From: Robiginitomaculum sp.
GTDB lineage: Bacteria; Pseudomonadota; Alphaproteobacteria; Caulobacterales; Maricaulaceae
Length of the DNA: 64,000 bases
Assembly (NCBI GenBank): GCA_002733605.1
Contig: NVWK01000002.1
Coordinates: 1 to 64,000 of the forward strand
Reading direction: 5' to 3'
Positions within the stretch are counted from its first letter, which is position 1. Each line of letters begins with the position of its first letter. The translations under genes were made by a program, and so were the position numbers. The notes under the pieces are model-generated. The model had not been told where the DNA came from and made no database searches. It saw only the letters and a program-made list of their open reading frames with translations. Below are positions 33,428 to 42,590 of this stretch, piece after piece.

Positions 33428-35179
33428 TTACAAGGTTTGCGTTGAAACCAAACGTGCGCGGATCAAACCGCGCACAGAATTCCCGATATACACGGCGTCC
33501 GCATTTTGCACATCTTCCAGTGTCAGAACACGTTCAGATGCCTCACCATTTGCAATCAAGACCTGACGCAAAACCCCGGGCAGAAGCCCCGAACTAATAG
33601 GTGGGGTAAACATATGCCCATCCTTCAGCACAAATACATTCGTATAACTGCCCTCACAGACCTCGTCTTTTTCGTTAAAGAACAAAACTTCCCGACACCC
33701 TGTTTGTGCATTAAGCCGCGCCCACTCGCCCTCAATAAAACTCCGTTTTGTCGTTTTATGAGCCAAAAGTGTGCCTGAGCTATCGCGACGGTTTTCGCAT
33801 AAAGCCACAGGCCATTCCTCATCAGGCGTTGTCAGCATAAGTTCCTCTGCACTCACTTCAATCTGCCCATGTTTGGATAAAACCAGACGCACTTTATACG
33901 GACGGTTAAGCCGCGCTACACACAGATTAAGTTGTGTCATGATTTCATCTTCATCATACAAAAACCCAAGCACAGACGCAGACTTCTGCAACCGCCCCAG
34001 ATGCAAATCAAGGTGCATGAAACCGATCTTTTCATCCCAACCCATTGTCTCGATCAGTTGGTAGGGATCTTGTAGGAACTGTGCTTTCAACAAGCACTCT
34101 TCATACTCTGCCACGGGATCAGAATCGGCAACCACCCCGCTCCCGACCGGATATACATATCTCCCATCCGGCTTCAAACTCAGCGTACGAATACCCACAT
34201 TAAACCGCATATCCCCATTAGGATCGATCACCCCGTGCGCCCCGCAATAAGCCCCGCGAACGCGCCCTTCCAACTCGTCAATAATTTCCATAGCCCTAAT
34301 TTTTGGTGCGCCCGTCACAGACCCGCACGGGAACAAGGCGCTCAGCATCTGACGCAATGTCACATCCGCATTCAATTGCGCTTCAATCCCTGAAGTCATT
34401 GTGTGTAGGGTCGGATAGGTTTCAATCGAGAACAAGTCACTAACCTGCACACTCCCTGCTTTGCTAAGCCGCGACATGTCATTGCGTAACAAATCAACAA
34501 TCATCAAATTTTCGGCCCGGTTCTTTTCGTCACCCTGTAGCATTTTCGCTAACTTTTCATCCGCCTCAGGCGTATCGCCCCGCCCACACGTGCCCTTCAT
34601 CGGGCGCATGCGAATACACTTGCCTTCGGTTTCAAAAAACAACTCAGGCGATAAACTGACAATGACGTCCCCACCCAAACACACGACCCCGCCATAGCTT
34701 ACGGGCTGACGGGTTTTCAACAGATGATAGAGAGCCGCCGCACTGCCCTCATATCGACCCGAAACCGGAAAGCTTAGATTAATTTGATAGGCATCCCCTG
34801 CGCGGATATACGCCATAAGTTTAGCAAAGCGGGCCGCATATGCCTCTTGGTCCCACGCGGGAGAAAACTCTTCTATATGCGCTTTACCTGCATAGGGAAG
34901 CGGCACACGTTCGAACCCGTCAAATACGCCAAATTGTAAAAAGGGGCCTTTGAAATTTTGTGGGATCAGCGCGACCAAGGCGGGTTCCAACAGCAGTCCC
35001 AACTCGTAAGCAAAATAGCCTGCCAGATACAAACCACCTCTCTGACAGCTTTGCAAGCGCGCTATAGCTCCCTCTACCTCATCCGCAGTATGCGCCACAA
35101 CAATCTCGCGCGGATTTATATACAGGCGCTGACGATGTGCAAGTTGGTCTTCAAAATAAACATAGTGCGGGTCTGACAT
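33428..35179 (-). CDS. pabBC: Aminodeoxychorismate synthase component I / 4-amino-4-deoxychorismate lyase fusion
   Basis: 583 residues. The N-terminal ~370 residues are PabB: GDAYQINLSFPVSG, SPELFFETEGKCIRMRPMKGT (spread), RAENLMIVDLLRNDMSRL, FPCGSVTGAPKIRAMEII and GIRTL. The C-terminal ~200 are PabC-like PLP lyase: VLSKHGQIEV, LLAHKTTKRSFIEG with the PLP lysine, and EGSYTNVFV with SGLLPGVLR. The fusion gives two steps of p-aminobenzoate synthesis for folate. PabA glutaminase is not in the window. Downstream it converges on alkB. Confidence 0.93.
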   Translation of the reverse strand: MSDPHYVYFEDQLAHRQRLYINPREIVVAHTADEVEGAIARLQSCQRGGLYLAGYFAYELGLLLEPALVALIPQNFKGPFLQFGVFDGFERVPLPYAGKAHIEEFSPAWDQEAYAARFAKLMAYIRAGDAYQINLSFPVSGRYEGSAAALYHLLKTRQPVSYGGVVCLGGDVIVSLSPELFFETEGKCIRMRPMKGTCGRGDTPEADEKLAKMLQGDEKNRAENLMIVDLLRNDMSRLSKAGSVQVSDLFSIETYPTLHTMTSGIEAQLNADVTLRQMLSALFPCGSVTGAPKIRAMEIIDELEGRVRGAYCGAHGVIDPNGDMRFNVGIRTLSLKPDGRYVYPVGSGVVADSDPVAEYEECLLKAQFLQDPYQLIETMGWDEKIGFMHLDLHLGRLQKSASVLGFLYDEDEIMTQLNLCVARLNRPYKVRLVLSKHGQIEVSAEELMLTTPDEEWPVALCENRRDSSGTLLAHKTTKRSFIEGEWARLNAQTGCREVLFFNEKDEVCEGSYTNVFVLKDGHMFTPPISSGLLPGVLRQVLIANGEASERVLTLEDVQNADAVYIGNSVRGLIRARLVSTQTL

Positions 35180-35245
35180 TGCTTAGGGTCTATACGTCCA
35201 CATCGGGACACGCTAGTACAATACAAGTTTATTATGGAGGCATAT

Positions 35246-36130
35246 GTGTCAAAGATTTTGCGCTCACTCTTATTTGTACCCGCTGACAGTGAGAAAAAAC
35301 TGGCCAAAGCCGGAGATCGCGGTGCAGATGCGCTCCTGATCGATATGGAAGATTCCGTCTTGCCAGACCGTAAATCTACAGGGCGTGAACTGTGCGCCGA
35401 GTTTTTGAAAACGACAGGTACAGCTTCACAAATCTGGGTACGGGTCAATCCGCTCGACAGTAAATATGTGCTGGAGGATTTAGAGGCCATTATCCCTCTT
35501 GAGCCCGCAGGCATCATGCTCCCCAAACCGGACGGCCCTGTCGATATCGAAACCCTAAGTCGCCATATCGAACGCCTCGAGCGCAAACACGACCTTCCCG
35601 AAGGCAACATAAAAATCCTGCCTGTCGCGACCGAAACCGCCCGCGCCGTCATGAGCCTTAATCTGTATGCACGCACCTATCTGCCAAGACTTATTGGCCT
35701 GACATGGGGCGCCGAAGATTTGGCCACAGATTTAGGTGCACTGACCAATAAAGACAACACAGGCAATTTCGCATTCACCTATCAGATGGTACGCTCGCAA
35801 ACCCTGCTTGCCGCCAAAGCCGCGGGCGTACAGGCGATTGACACCCTCTATGATGATTTCCGCGATCAGGACGGATTACGTGCCCGCGCCACGGCCGCCT
35901 TCACAGAAGGTTTTACCGGCATGTTGGCCATCCATCCCGCCCAAGTCGAGATTATCAACCAAAGCTTCACCCCGACCCAGACACAAATCCATCACGCCAA
36001 AGCCGTGATTCAGGCTTTTGCAGATAATTCCGGCGCAGGAGCCGTCTCCGTAAACGGGAAAATGACCGACATCCCACACTTGAAACAAGCACAGAATACA
36101 TTGGCATTATATGAAAGCTATAAGGATTAG
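35246..36130 (+). CDS. HpcH/HpaI aldolase / citrate lyase beta (CitE-like)
   Basis: 294 residues. LRSLLFVPADSEKKLAKAGDRGADALLIDMEDSV (key parts LLFVPADSEKK, LIDMEDSV), IMLPKPDGP, VATETARAVM, LTWGAEDLATDLGA and LAIHPAQVEIIN are CitE-like motifs with Glu and Asp metal ligands. These enzymes cleave or hydrolyse (citra)malyl-CoA-type thioesters; the substrate cannot be told. GTG 35246 is selected since GGAGG lies 5 bases upstream; the ATG at 35234 overlaps that site. Confidence 0.88.
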   Translation: MSKILRSLLFVPADSEKKLAKAGDRGADALLIDMEDSVLPDRKSTGRELCAEFLKTTGTASQIWVRVNPLDSKYVLEDLEAIIPLEPAGIMLPKPDGPVDIETLSRHIERLERKHDLPEGNIKILPVATETARAVMSLNLYARTYLPRLIGLTWGAEDLATDLGALTNKDNTGNFAFTYQMVRSQTLLAAKAAGVQAIDTLYDDFRDQDGLRARATAAFTEGFTGMLAIHPAQVEIINQSFTPTQTQIHHAKAVIQAFADNSGAGAVSVNGKMTDIPHLKQAQNTLALYESYKD

Positions 36131-36172
36131 AGACTTCGTCTTTGAATCCATCTGCTTTTAAATCCAGCCGCC

Positions 36173-37387
36173 TCAAATCCAGCCAAATGTCCGCGCAATC
36201 ATCCGCCCGCCAAGGGCAAGAGAAATAAGCATCACGCTTCCCCCCAACACATTGGCCAGAAGCCCATTTACATGGCGTCCCAGAACCGCTTTCTGGTTCA
36301 TGGCAAACAACAAAAACCCGACAATAATCGGCAACAATAACCCATTGGCAAATTGTGCGGTCAAAATGATCTTGATAGATTTAAACCCAGTCATCGCAAT
36401 CAAACCACCAATCCCCAAAACACTGAGCGCAATCATGCGCGCGCGCTTGTCTTTTGTACCCCAGCCCATGATCTCGGAAACCGCATAACCCGTGGCCAGT
36501 GGGGCCGTAATCGCACTCGTCAGACCTGCCGCCAATAACCCTATACCCAGAAGAGCAGGCGCAAAATCCCCGGCAATCGGGCGTAATTGCGTGGCCATAT
36601 CTGCTGCCGAGTTAATCTCCAACCCTTGACCAAACATGGCCGCAGCCGCCGTTGCCGCAATCAGAATGGACACAAGCCCGCCAAACCCGATAGAGACAAA
36701 TGTATCCACCCGCGCAGCCTTCAAATTATCGTCACCCTCACCATCAGCCCATTTCTCCTTACAGGCACTGGCATGCAAAAACAGATTATACGGCACCACT
36801 GTCGTCCCCACCAAAGCCAAAACCGTCAACAGGCTACCGCTCGGGATTTTGGGGGTAAACATGCCCTTGACCATGCCAGTAAAATCAACACCAATGACGC
36901 CAAAAGCCACAATAAAAGCCAGCGCCATAATCAAAACCAATACGATCAGGAATTTCTCCAAAACCTTATAGGCCCCAAACCACAAAAGCCCTCCGGCCAG
37001 ACCAATCATCGGCAGTAAAAACACGGGTTTGCCAATATCTCCAAACAAAGCCTGTGCGCCGAGATAAGACCCAGATAAATTACCACCTTCATAAGCCGCA
37101 TTACCCACATAAAGCGCCACAATCACCAAAGCAAACAACGGGTATTTAAAAACGGACGCCCCTAAACGTATACGTAACGCTTCCCCAAGGCCGAGCCCAG
37201 CCGCTGTACCCAGCCGCGCCGCCATTTCTTGCAAAATCACTGTCGCCACAGTCGCAAATACGAGCGCCCAAAGCAGCGCATACCCATATCCGGCACCGGC
37301 GAGTGTACACGCCGTTACTGTGCCAGGGCCAATAAATGCGGCCGCAACCAATGCACCCGGCCCGATATTTTTAAATCGCTTAAACAT
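36173..37387 (-). CDS. Divergent NRAMP family divalent cation transporter
   Basis: 404 residues, 10-11 membrane segments, NRAMP fold (NIGPGALVAAAFIGPGT, GNAAYEGGNLSGS, LVGTTVVPYNLFLHASACKEKW). The canonical transition-metal site is altered: TM1 DPGN is G20-P21-G22-T23, and TM6 A-x-x-M-P-H is T195-V-V-V198-P199-Y200. That loss of Asp, Asn and Met is seen in NRAMP-related transporters that move Mg2+ or lack classical Mn/Fe selectivity. Cation specificity is therefore open. It is convergent with the CitE-like gene. Confidence 0.85.
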   Translation of the reverse strand: MFKRFKNIGPGALVAAAFIGPGTVTACTLAGAGYGYALLWALVFATVATVILQEMAARLGTAAGLGLGEALRIRLGASVFKYPLFALVIVALYVGNAAYEGGNLSGSYLGAQALFGDIGKPVFLLPMIGLAGGLLWFGAYKVLEKFLIVLVLIMALAFIVAFGVIGVDFTGMVKGMFTPKIPSGSLLTVLALVGTTVVPYNLFLHASACKEKWADGEGDDNLKAARVDTFVSIGFGGLVSILIAATAAAAMFGQGLEINSAADMATQLRPIAGDFAPALLGIGLLAAGLTSAITAPLATGYAVSEIMGWGTKDKRARMIALSVLGIGGLIAMTGFKSIKIILTAQFANGLLLPIIVGFLLFAMNQKAVLGRHVNGLLANVLGGSVMLISLALGGRMIARTFGWI

Positions 37388-37483
37388 GCTCGTCCCCCAA
37401 TTTTATACCTATGCAGAATTCTCCAAATTCAAGAATAAATCAAGGGGAGCAATCAAGGGCAACAGAGGCAGCAAAAATGAAGA

Positions 37484-38662
37484 TTAGAGCGCAGTCCCAC
37501 ACGCAACACCACTGGCCCACGCCCATTGGAAATTATGGCCACCGAGATGACCGGTCACATCGACAACTTCTCCAATGAAATACAGACCTGCAACTTTCCG
37601 GCTTTCCATTGTTTTTGAATCAAGCTCTGTCGTATCCACACCACCGCGCGTCACCTCTGCGGTGCGAAACCCTTCACTGCCAGCCGGTTTTAACGACCAG
37701 TGATTAACCGCTCCCGCCAAAACCTCCAGAGCCTCATCGCTCATATCCGCCAGCCGCGTCTGAGAGCTAATTTCTGCAATAAATTGGGCCAGCCTTTGAG
37801 GTAAAAATTGCGATAAAAACCCGGCAGGGCTTTGCTTGGGATGTGCGGTACGCGCCGTTTTAAGCGCACTCAACACATCAATATCAGGCGCCAGATTTAC
37901 ATGGATTGTATCACCCGCAGACCAATAGGACGAAATTTGCAAAATACTGGGCCCGGACAATCCACGGTGCGTAAACAACAATGCTTCTTCAAACATGGTT
38001 TTCCCGTGATGGATTTGTGCCTGAACACTAATGCCTGCAAGGGTTTTAAGAGCCTGCTTTAAATGATCCGTAAACACGAGCGGGACAAGAGCCGCCCGCG
38101 GTTCGATAACCGCATGGTTAAATTGTTCGGCGATTTTATACCCAAACCCGCTCGCCCCCATTTTCGGAATAGATGGCCCTCCGCATGCCACCACCAGGTT
38201 TTTCGATTGAAACGCGCCCTTATTCGTCGCAATCTCGAATATGTCACCGGAGTGTTCCACACGAGAGATATCCGTTTCCAATACCGTCTTGACCCCGTTC
38301 TTTTTACATTCCGCGCGTAACATATTGATGATTTGGGTAGCACGGTCATCACAAAACAATTGCCCCAATGTTTTCTCATGCCAGGCAATCCCGTAGCTCT
38401 CGATCAAATCAATAAAATCTTGCGGACTGTAGCGTGCCAATGCCGATTTACAAAAATGCGGATTTTGTGAAATGAAATTACCCGGCCCACAATAAATATT
38501 GGTAAAGTTACACCGACCCCCACCGGAGATACGGATTTTTTCGCCCACCGATTTCGCGTGGTCAAGCACAAGGATTTTGCCCCCTCGCGCCCCCGCAATG
38601 GCGGCACACATCATCCCCGCAGCACCTGCACCAATGATGATTGTATCAAATGTTTTACCCAT
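37484..38662 (-). CDS. HI0933-type flavoprotein (NAD(P)/FAD-dependent oxidoreductase)
   Basis: 392 residues. FDTIIIGAGAAGMMCA and ISGGGRCNFTNI give the FAD-binding signature; VVACGGPSIPKMGASGFGYKIA and AEVTRGGVDTTELDSKTMESR, GLYFIGEVVDVTGHLGGHNFQWAWASG complete the YhiN/HI0933 pattern. The reaction is not known for most members (a related enzyme, BaiN, reduces bile-acid intermediates). ATG 38662 has GGGAAAT upstream. Stands alone, divergent from a DegT gene. Confidence 0.9.
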   Translation of the reverse strand: MGKTFDTIIIGAGAAGMMCAAIAGARGGKILVLDHAKSVGEKIRISGGGRCNFTNIYCGPGNFISQNPHFCKSALARYSPQDFIDLIESYGIAWHEKTLGQLFCDDRATQIINMLRAECKKNGVKTVLETDISRVEHSGDIFEIATNKGAFQSKNLVVACGGPSIPKMGASGFGYKIAEQFNHAVIEPRAALVPLVFTDHLKQALKTLAGISVQAQIHHGKTMFEEALLFTHRGLSGPSILQISSYWSAGDTIHVNLAPDIDVLSALKTARTAHPKQSPAGFLSQFLPQRLAQFIAEISSQTRLADMSDEALEVLAGAVNHWSLKPAGSEGFRTAEVTRGGVDTTELDSKTMESRKVAGLYFIGEVVDVTGHLGGHNFQWAWASGVACGTAL

Positions 38663-38782
38663 GATTTCCCGTCTGCACACGCACTGTAAATTCTTCGTAA
38701 CATATCGTAAATTTTAGTGAATTGCAGCCCGATATAGATCATATTAGACAGCATTACCGACCATTCTTGAATAGAGATAAAT

Positions 38783-39913
38783 ATGCGCTTTCCTTTTATT
38801 GATTTACAAGCCCAACGCAACCGTATTGCGGATGAAGTTGAGGCCGCCATGCTAAAAGTTCTACGAAGTGGAGCCTATATTTTAGGCCCGGAGGTTGCAG
38901 AGTTTGAGCAAAAAATTGCAAAATTTTTAAATACTGAGCATGCCCTCGCCTGCGCCAACGGAACAGACGCTCTTATCCTGCCTATGATGGCTTGGAACAT
39001 CGGTGCCGGGGACGCCGTATTTTGCCCGTCTTTCACCTATACGGCCAGCGCAGAAAGCGTTGCCGTTTTGGGTGCGGCGCCCGTCTTTGTAGATGTTGAT
39101 GAAGACACATATACACTCTGTCCAAAATCCTTGGAGGCCGCAATCACAACCGTAAAACGCGAAGGCAAACTAACCCCTCGTGCCGTCATGGCCATTGATT
39201 TGTTCGGACAAAGCGCCGATTACCCCGCGATTAAAACCATTTGCGAACGGGAAGGGTTAAAACTGATCTCGGATTGTGCCCAAGGGCTTGGCTGTACCCT
39301 TAACGGCAACAGTCCCGCACATTGGGCCGATGTGGTAACAACCAGTTTCTTTCCAGCAAAACCCTTAGGATGTTATGGGGATGGGGGCTGCGTATTTACT
39401 AATGACATCGAATTGGCAGAAACCATGCGCTCGCTCGCCTTTCATGGACGCGCCACCCAGGCCTATGACCATGACCGCATTGGTATCAACTCCCGCCTTG
39501 ATACACTTCAAGCCGCAATTTTACTTGAGAAGTTGAAAATTTTTCCTGACGAGATTAAAAGCCGCACCACAATAGCAGAGCGGTATTCTAGATATTTGTC
39601 ACCGCTTGGCCTCAAAACACCGACATTAATTGAAAACAGTGTATCCACATGGGCCCAGTACACGGTCGAAGTTGAAAACCGGGATGCATTTATGGACGCA
39701 GTAAAAGCGCAGGGCATTCCTGTTGCCGCCTATTATCCGCGCCCCGTCCATTTGCAAAGCGCATATAAGGCCTATCCCGTAGCCGGCAACGGATTGCCAA
39801 TAACCGAAAAAATTATGAAATCCGTGGTGTCTCTTCCCATGCATCCCTATCTCACACCACCGGATCAGGACGAGATTATTGCCGTCATCAAACAAATTAT
39901 TAATCAGCTCTAA
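38783..39913 (+). CDS. DegT/DnrJ/EryC1/StrS sugar aminotransferase
   Basis: 376 residues, PLP enzyme: FPFIDLQAQRNRI, LGPEVAEFEQKIAKFL, ALACANGTDALILPMMAW, FCPSFTYTASAESV, DLFGQSADY, SDCAQGLG and the PLP lysine in TSFFPAKPLGCYGDGGC. RLDTLQAAIL and YYPRPVHLQ follow. These enzymes aminate keto-sugar nucleotides, e.g. for O-antigen amino sugars. It is separated from the 55-64 kb glycan genes by the secretion system. Its stop overlaps that of gspE. Confidence 0.91.
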   Translation: MRFPFIDLQAQRNRIADEVEAAMLKVLRSGAYILGPEVAEFEQKIAKFLNTEHALACANGTDALILPMMAWNIGAGDAVFCPSFTYTASAESVAVLGAAPVFVDVDEDTYTLCPKSLEAAITTVKREGKLTPRAVMAIDLFGQSADYPAIKTICEREGLKLISDCAQGLGCTLNGNSPAHWADVVTTSFFPAKPLGCYGDGGCVFTNDIELAETMRSLAFHGRATQAYDHDRIGINSRLDTLQAAILLEKLKIFPDEIKSRTTIAERYSRYLSPLGLKTPTLIENSVSTWAQYTVEVENRDAFMDAVKAQGIPVAAYYPRPVHLQSAYKAYPVAGNGLPITEKIMKSVVSLPMHPYLTPPDQDEIIAVIKQIINQL

Positions 39914-41649
39914 CCCGCACTTTTCTCGGCTTCGTTGATCATTGCGTCAGAACCACACACCCGTATAACTTCGCTCAGCGTGGTTGCGCCGGTACGGGCT
40001 TTGAGAATGCCATCTTCCAGCAAAGTAATAAAGCCTTGCTCCCGGGCGACATTGACCAATTCTTGTAGGCCTTTGCGTTGTAAAATGGCGTCAGAAAGTG
40101 CTTCATCAATTTTCGCGACTTCAAATAAAGCTACCCGTCCCAAATAGCCCGTGTGTGAACATAAGGAACACCCTTTAGGCGCCCGCCATTGCGCCTTACC
40201 GGCCAGTTCGGGCATTATCAGCCCATCACTTTCAGCCATTTTCCAAATCTGGTCTTCCCCTTCCTGGTTTTTCACAGGCACACTACAATGGGTACAAAGA
40301 CGGCGCACCAAACGTTGAGCCGCAAGACCGCGTACAGCAGAACTTACCATGTAAGGCTCGAGCCCGATATCAATCAAGCGGGCTACAGCGGCGAGCGCAG
40401 AATTTGTATGCAAGGTAGAAAGAACCAAATGGCCCGTAAGAGCTGCCTGAGCTGCAATGGCAGCGGTTTCACCATCACGGATTTCCCCGACCATAATAAT
40501 GTCGGGGTCTTGTCGCAAAATCGCACGCAAACCCCGGGCAAAAGTATACCCGATGTCGGCTTTGGTCTGGATTTGGATAATCCCGTCCATATCATATTCT
40601 ACCGGATCCTCAATCGTGATGATTTTACGAACCCCGTCATTTAATCCCATCAGTGAGCGATATAATGTCGTCGATTTACCCGAACCTGTCGGCCCCGTAA
40701 CAAGGATAACCCCGTTAGGGTAGCTAAGAAGCTCCTGTAGGGTATCTTTTGCCCGCCCCTCAAGACCCAAACTTTCCAAATCAGGAAGTTCATTTTCCTT
40801 GCGGAGCAAGCGTAAGACGAGGCTTTCCCCCCACGATCCGGGTAATGAAGACACCCGCAAATCAATTTCTTGTCCCCCGAAACGGATAGTTTGGCGACCA
40901 TCCTGAGGCAAGCGGCGCTCGGCAATATCCATGCCGGACAGCAATTTCACCCGACTGGCAACCGCATCAAAACGCGAGCGGGGCTCAGTTTGTTTGGTAT
41001 GCAAAATACCGTCAATACGGTAGCGAACAATAAATTTACCTTCAAACGGCTCGATATGGATGTCAGAGGCATTTTCTTTCAGAGCCGTAGAAAACACGCG
41101 ATTGACAAAATCAATGACGGGTGCCCCTTCAGCCAATTCACGTAAACGCTGGGTATCATCATCATTGATACCATCATGAAATGCAGGGTCGGCATCTGGT
41201 CGAACATAGTATAATGCAGTTTCTAGAGTTTGGTTTCCAGATAGAAAGTCTTTTAATTCAATGCCTTGCAGATGGCTTTGCGATTCAAGGCGCTCACGTA
41301 ATCCTAGGTCCAATATATGTCCGGCAATCACATTTATGGGACCATCCTCGTCTGTGCACCATATGGCACATTGACGGGCATATAACCACGCCGGGGAAAG
41401 TCCGAGCCGGGTAATTGCCCGTTCATAGTCTTCAGGGGTTTGTGAAATATCTGCAGAACTTATGATTGGCAAATCAAGCTGATCGGACAGGGTCGCCAGA
41501 AGATCATCCTCGCTGAGCGCGCCGAGGCGGATCAGAGCCTGACCGATGAGGCCGCCAACCTCTTCTTGCAAGCGTAAAGCCTGTTGAAGGTCCGTCTCTG
41601 TGACTAAATCGCGTTCCCGAAGGAGTTCGCCAATGCGCTTAATTTTCAT
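39910..41649 (-). CDS. gspE: Type II secretion ATPase GspE
   Basis: 579 residues. The N-terminal domain (IGELLRERDLVTETDLQQAL) contacts GspL. The ATPase part has EGAPVIDFVNRV, Walker A VTGPTGSGKST, the Asp box ITIEDPVEYD, Walker B RQDPDIIMVGEIRD and His box LVLSTLHTN. Two Cys pairs, CTHC and CSLC, form the zinc-binding CM domain. It drives pseudopilus assembly at the inner membrane. It is separated from the other minus-strand gsp genes by a sulfotransferase and a secreted protein gene. Confidence 0.94.
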   Translation of the reverse strand: MKIKRIGELLRERDLVTETDLQQALRLQEEVGGLIGQALIRLGALSEDDLLATLSDQLDLPIISSADISQTPEDYERAITRLGLSPAWLYARQCAIWCTDEDGPINVIAGHILDLGLRERLESQSHLQGIELKDFLSGNQTLETALYYVRPDADPAFHDGINDDDTQRLRELAEGAPVIDFVNRVFSTALKENASDIHIEPFEGKFIVRYRIDGILHTKQTEPRSRFDAVASRVKLLSGMDIAERRLPQDGRQTIRFGGQEIDLRVSSLPGSWGESLVLRLLRKENELPDLESLGLEGRAKDTLQELLSYPNGVILVTGPTGSGKSTTLYRSLMGLNDGVRKIITIEDPVEYDMDGIIQIQTKADIGYTFARGLRAILRQDPDIIMVGEIRDGETAAIAAQAALTGHLVLSTLHTNSALAAVARLIDIGLEPYMVSSAVRGLAAQRLVRRLCTHCSVPVKNQEGEDQIWKMAESDGLIMPELAGKAQWRAPKGCSLCSHTGYLGRVALFEVAKIDEALSDAILQRKGLQELVNVAREQGFITLLEDGILKARTGATTLSEVIRVCGSDAMINEAEKSAG

Positions 41650-41656
41650 AGAGGCA

Positions 41657-42472
41657 CTATAACTTTGATGCGAGTGAATTCAACGTGAAAATAGACGGTG
41701 GCGCGGCAATCCAATCCGAAATATCAAGCCCTGTAAGGTCGGAGATTTCCGATAAATCCGATTCGTATAGCCCCTGTAAATAGGCGAAATCAGCTTCAAG
41801 CTCGTCTGGAGTTTGAACCAGAGAACTGGGAAACACATTTTTGGATATGGGCGTAAAATCCATACACGGGATGTCCAGAAACCCTAACAAACTCTGCAAG
41901 CAAATATGATCTGCCTTGATGTGATCTGCACGTAGAAAAAACACTTGCTCACGTGGAAATATTGAGAGCAGACGACGGATTTGTGCACCATAGAACCCGC
42001 GTTCAACATAACTATATCGAAGATGTACACCATTTGTGGCCTTGGATACTCTTTGTCGACCCTCGCGTATACAATATGAAAAACTCTCGACCTCACGCTT
42101 TCTACGTATTTCCATTGACCACCCCGAATAGGCACGGGCGACAGGATGGCGAAGGCTGACAATAATTTTCATCGCCGGATTATGTAAGGCCATTAATTCG
42201 AGAGAGTTCGGCCAATACATATATAAAGGTGTCGCCTCCGCCCACATTTTATCGCGCGGAGCTTCCCGGTATTTATAAGCAACATCCCTCGCCAGTTGGC
42301 CTTTTGTGGTTGGGGAATGTCGGAAAATATGCAGTTCTTTGGTCGGCGGTATATACAAAGCCTCGTGCTGATCAAGGTATTGCGCCAAAGCGGTCGTGCC
42401 TGCCTTCTGCACACCAGCAATTGCAAACTGGATTTTTGGGCTCATATCAGGATCGGGATCAGTTTTTGCCAT
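41657..42472 (-). CDS. Sulfotransferase domain protein
   Basis: 271 residues. QFAIAGVQKAGTTALAQYL is the 5'-phosphosulfate-binding loop and IIVSLRHPVARAYSGW the 3'-phosphate motif of PAPS-dependent sulfotransferases. YYMYWPNSLELM-like (TPLYMYWPNSLELM) and KELHIFR support the family. It moves sulfate from PAPS to a carbohydrate or other acceptor; the acceptor is unknown. It starts 7 bp upstream of gspE, so it may share its transcript. One of three sulfotransferase-like genes here. Confidence 0.87.
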   Translation of the reverse strand: MAKTDPDPDMSPKIQFAIAGVQKAGTTALAQYLDQHEALYIPPTKELHIFRHSPTTKGQLARDVAYKYREAPRDKMWAEATPLYMYWPNSLELMALHNPAMKIIVSLRHPVARAYSGWSMEIRRKREVESFSYCIREGRQRVSKATNGVHLRYSYVERGFYGAQIRRLLSIFPREQVFFLRADHIKADHICLQSLLGFLDIPCMDFTPISKNVFPSSLVQTPDELEADFAYLQGLYESDLSEISDLTGLDISDWIAAPPSIFTLNSLASKL

Positions 42473-42511
42473 ATGCGCCTATACCACATATATTTATGGC
42501 ATTGGCAACAA

Positions 42512-42537
42512 AAAAGGCGACCCAAAGGCCGCCTTTT
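42512..42537 (-). terminator. Intrinsic terminator after the secreted protein gene
   Basis: AAAAGGCG (42512-42519) pairs with CGCCTTTT (42530-42537). On the minus strand the hairpin is followed by TTTTTT, a canonical intrinsic terminator, 50-80 bp beyond the stop of the 42591-43997 gene. Confidence 0.85.
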
Positions 42538-42590
42538 CTAATCTTTAGACTAAATTCCTACAATGATATCAAACCATTGTTTGGGAATTA

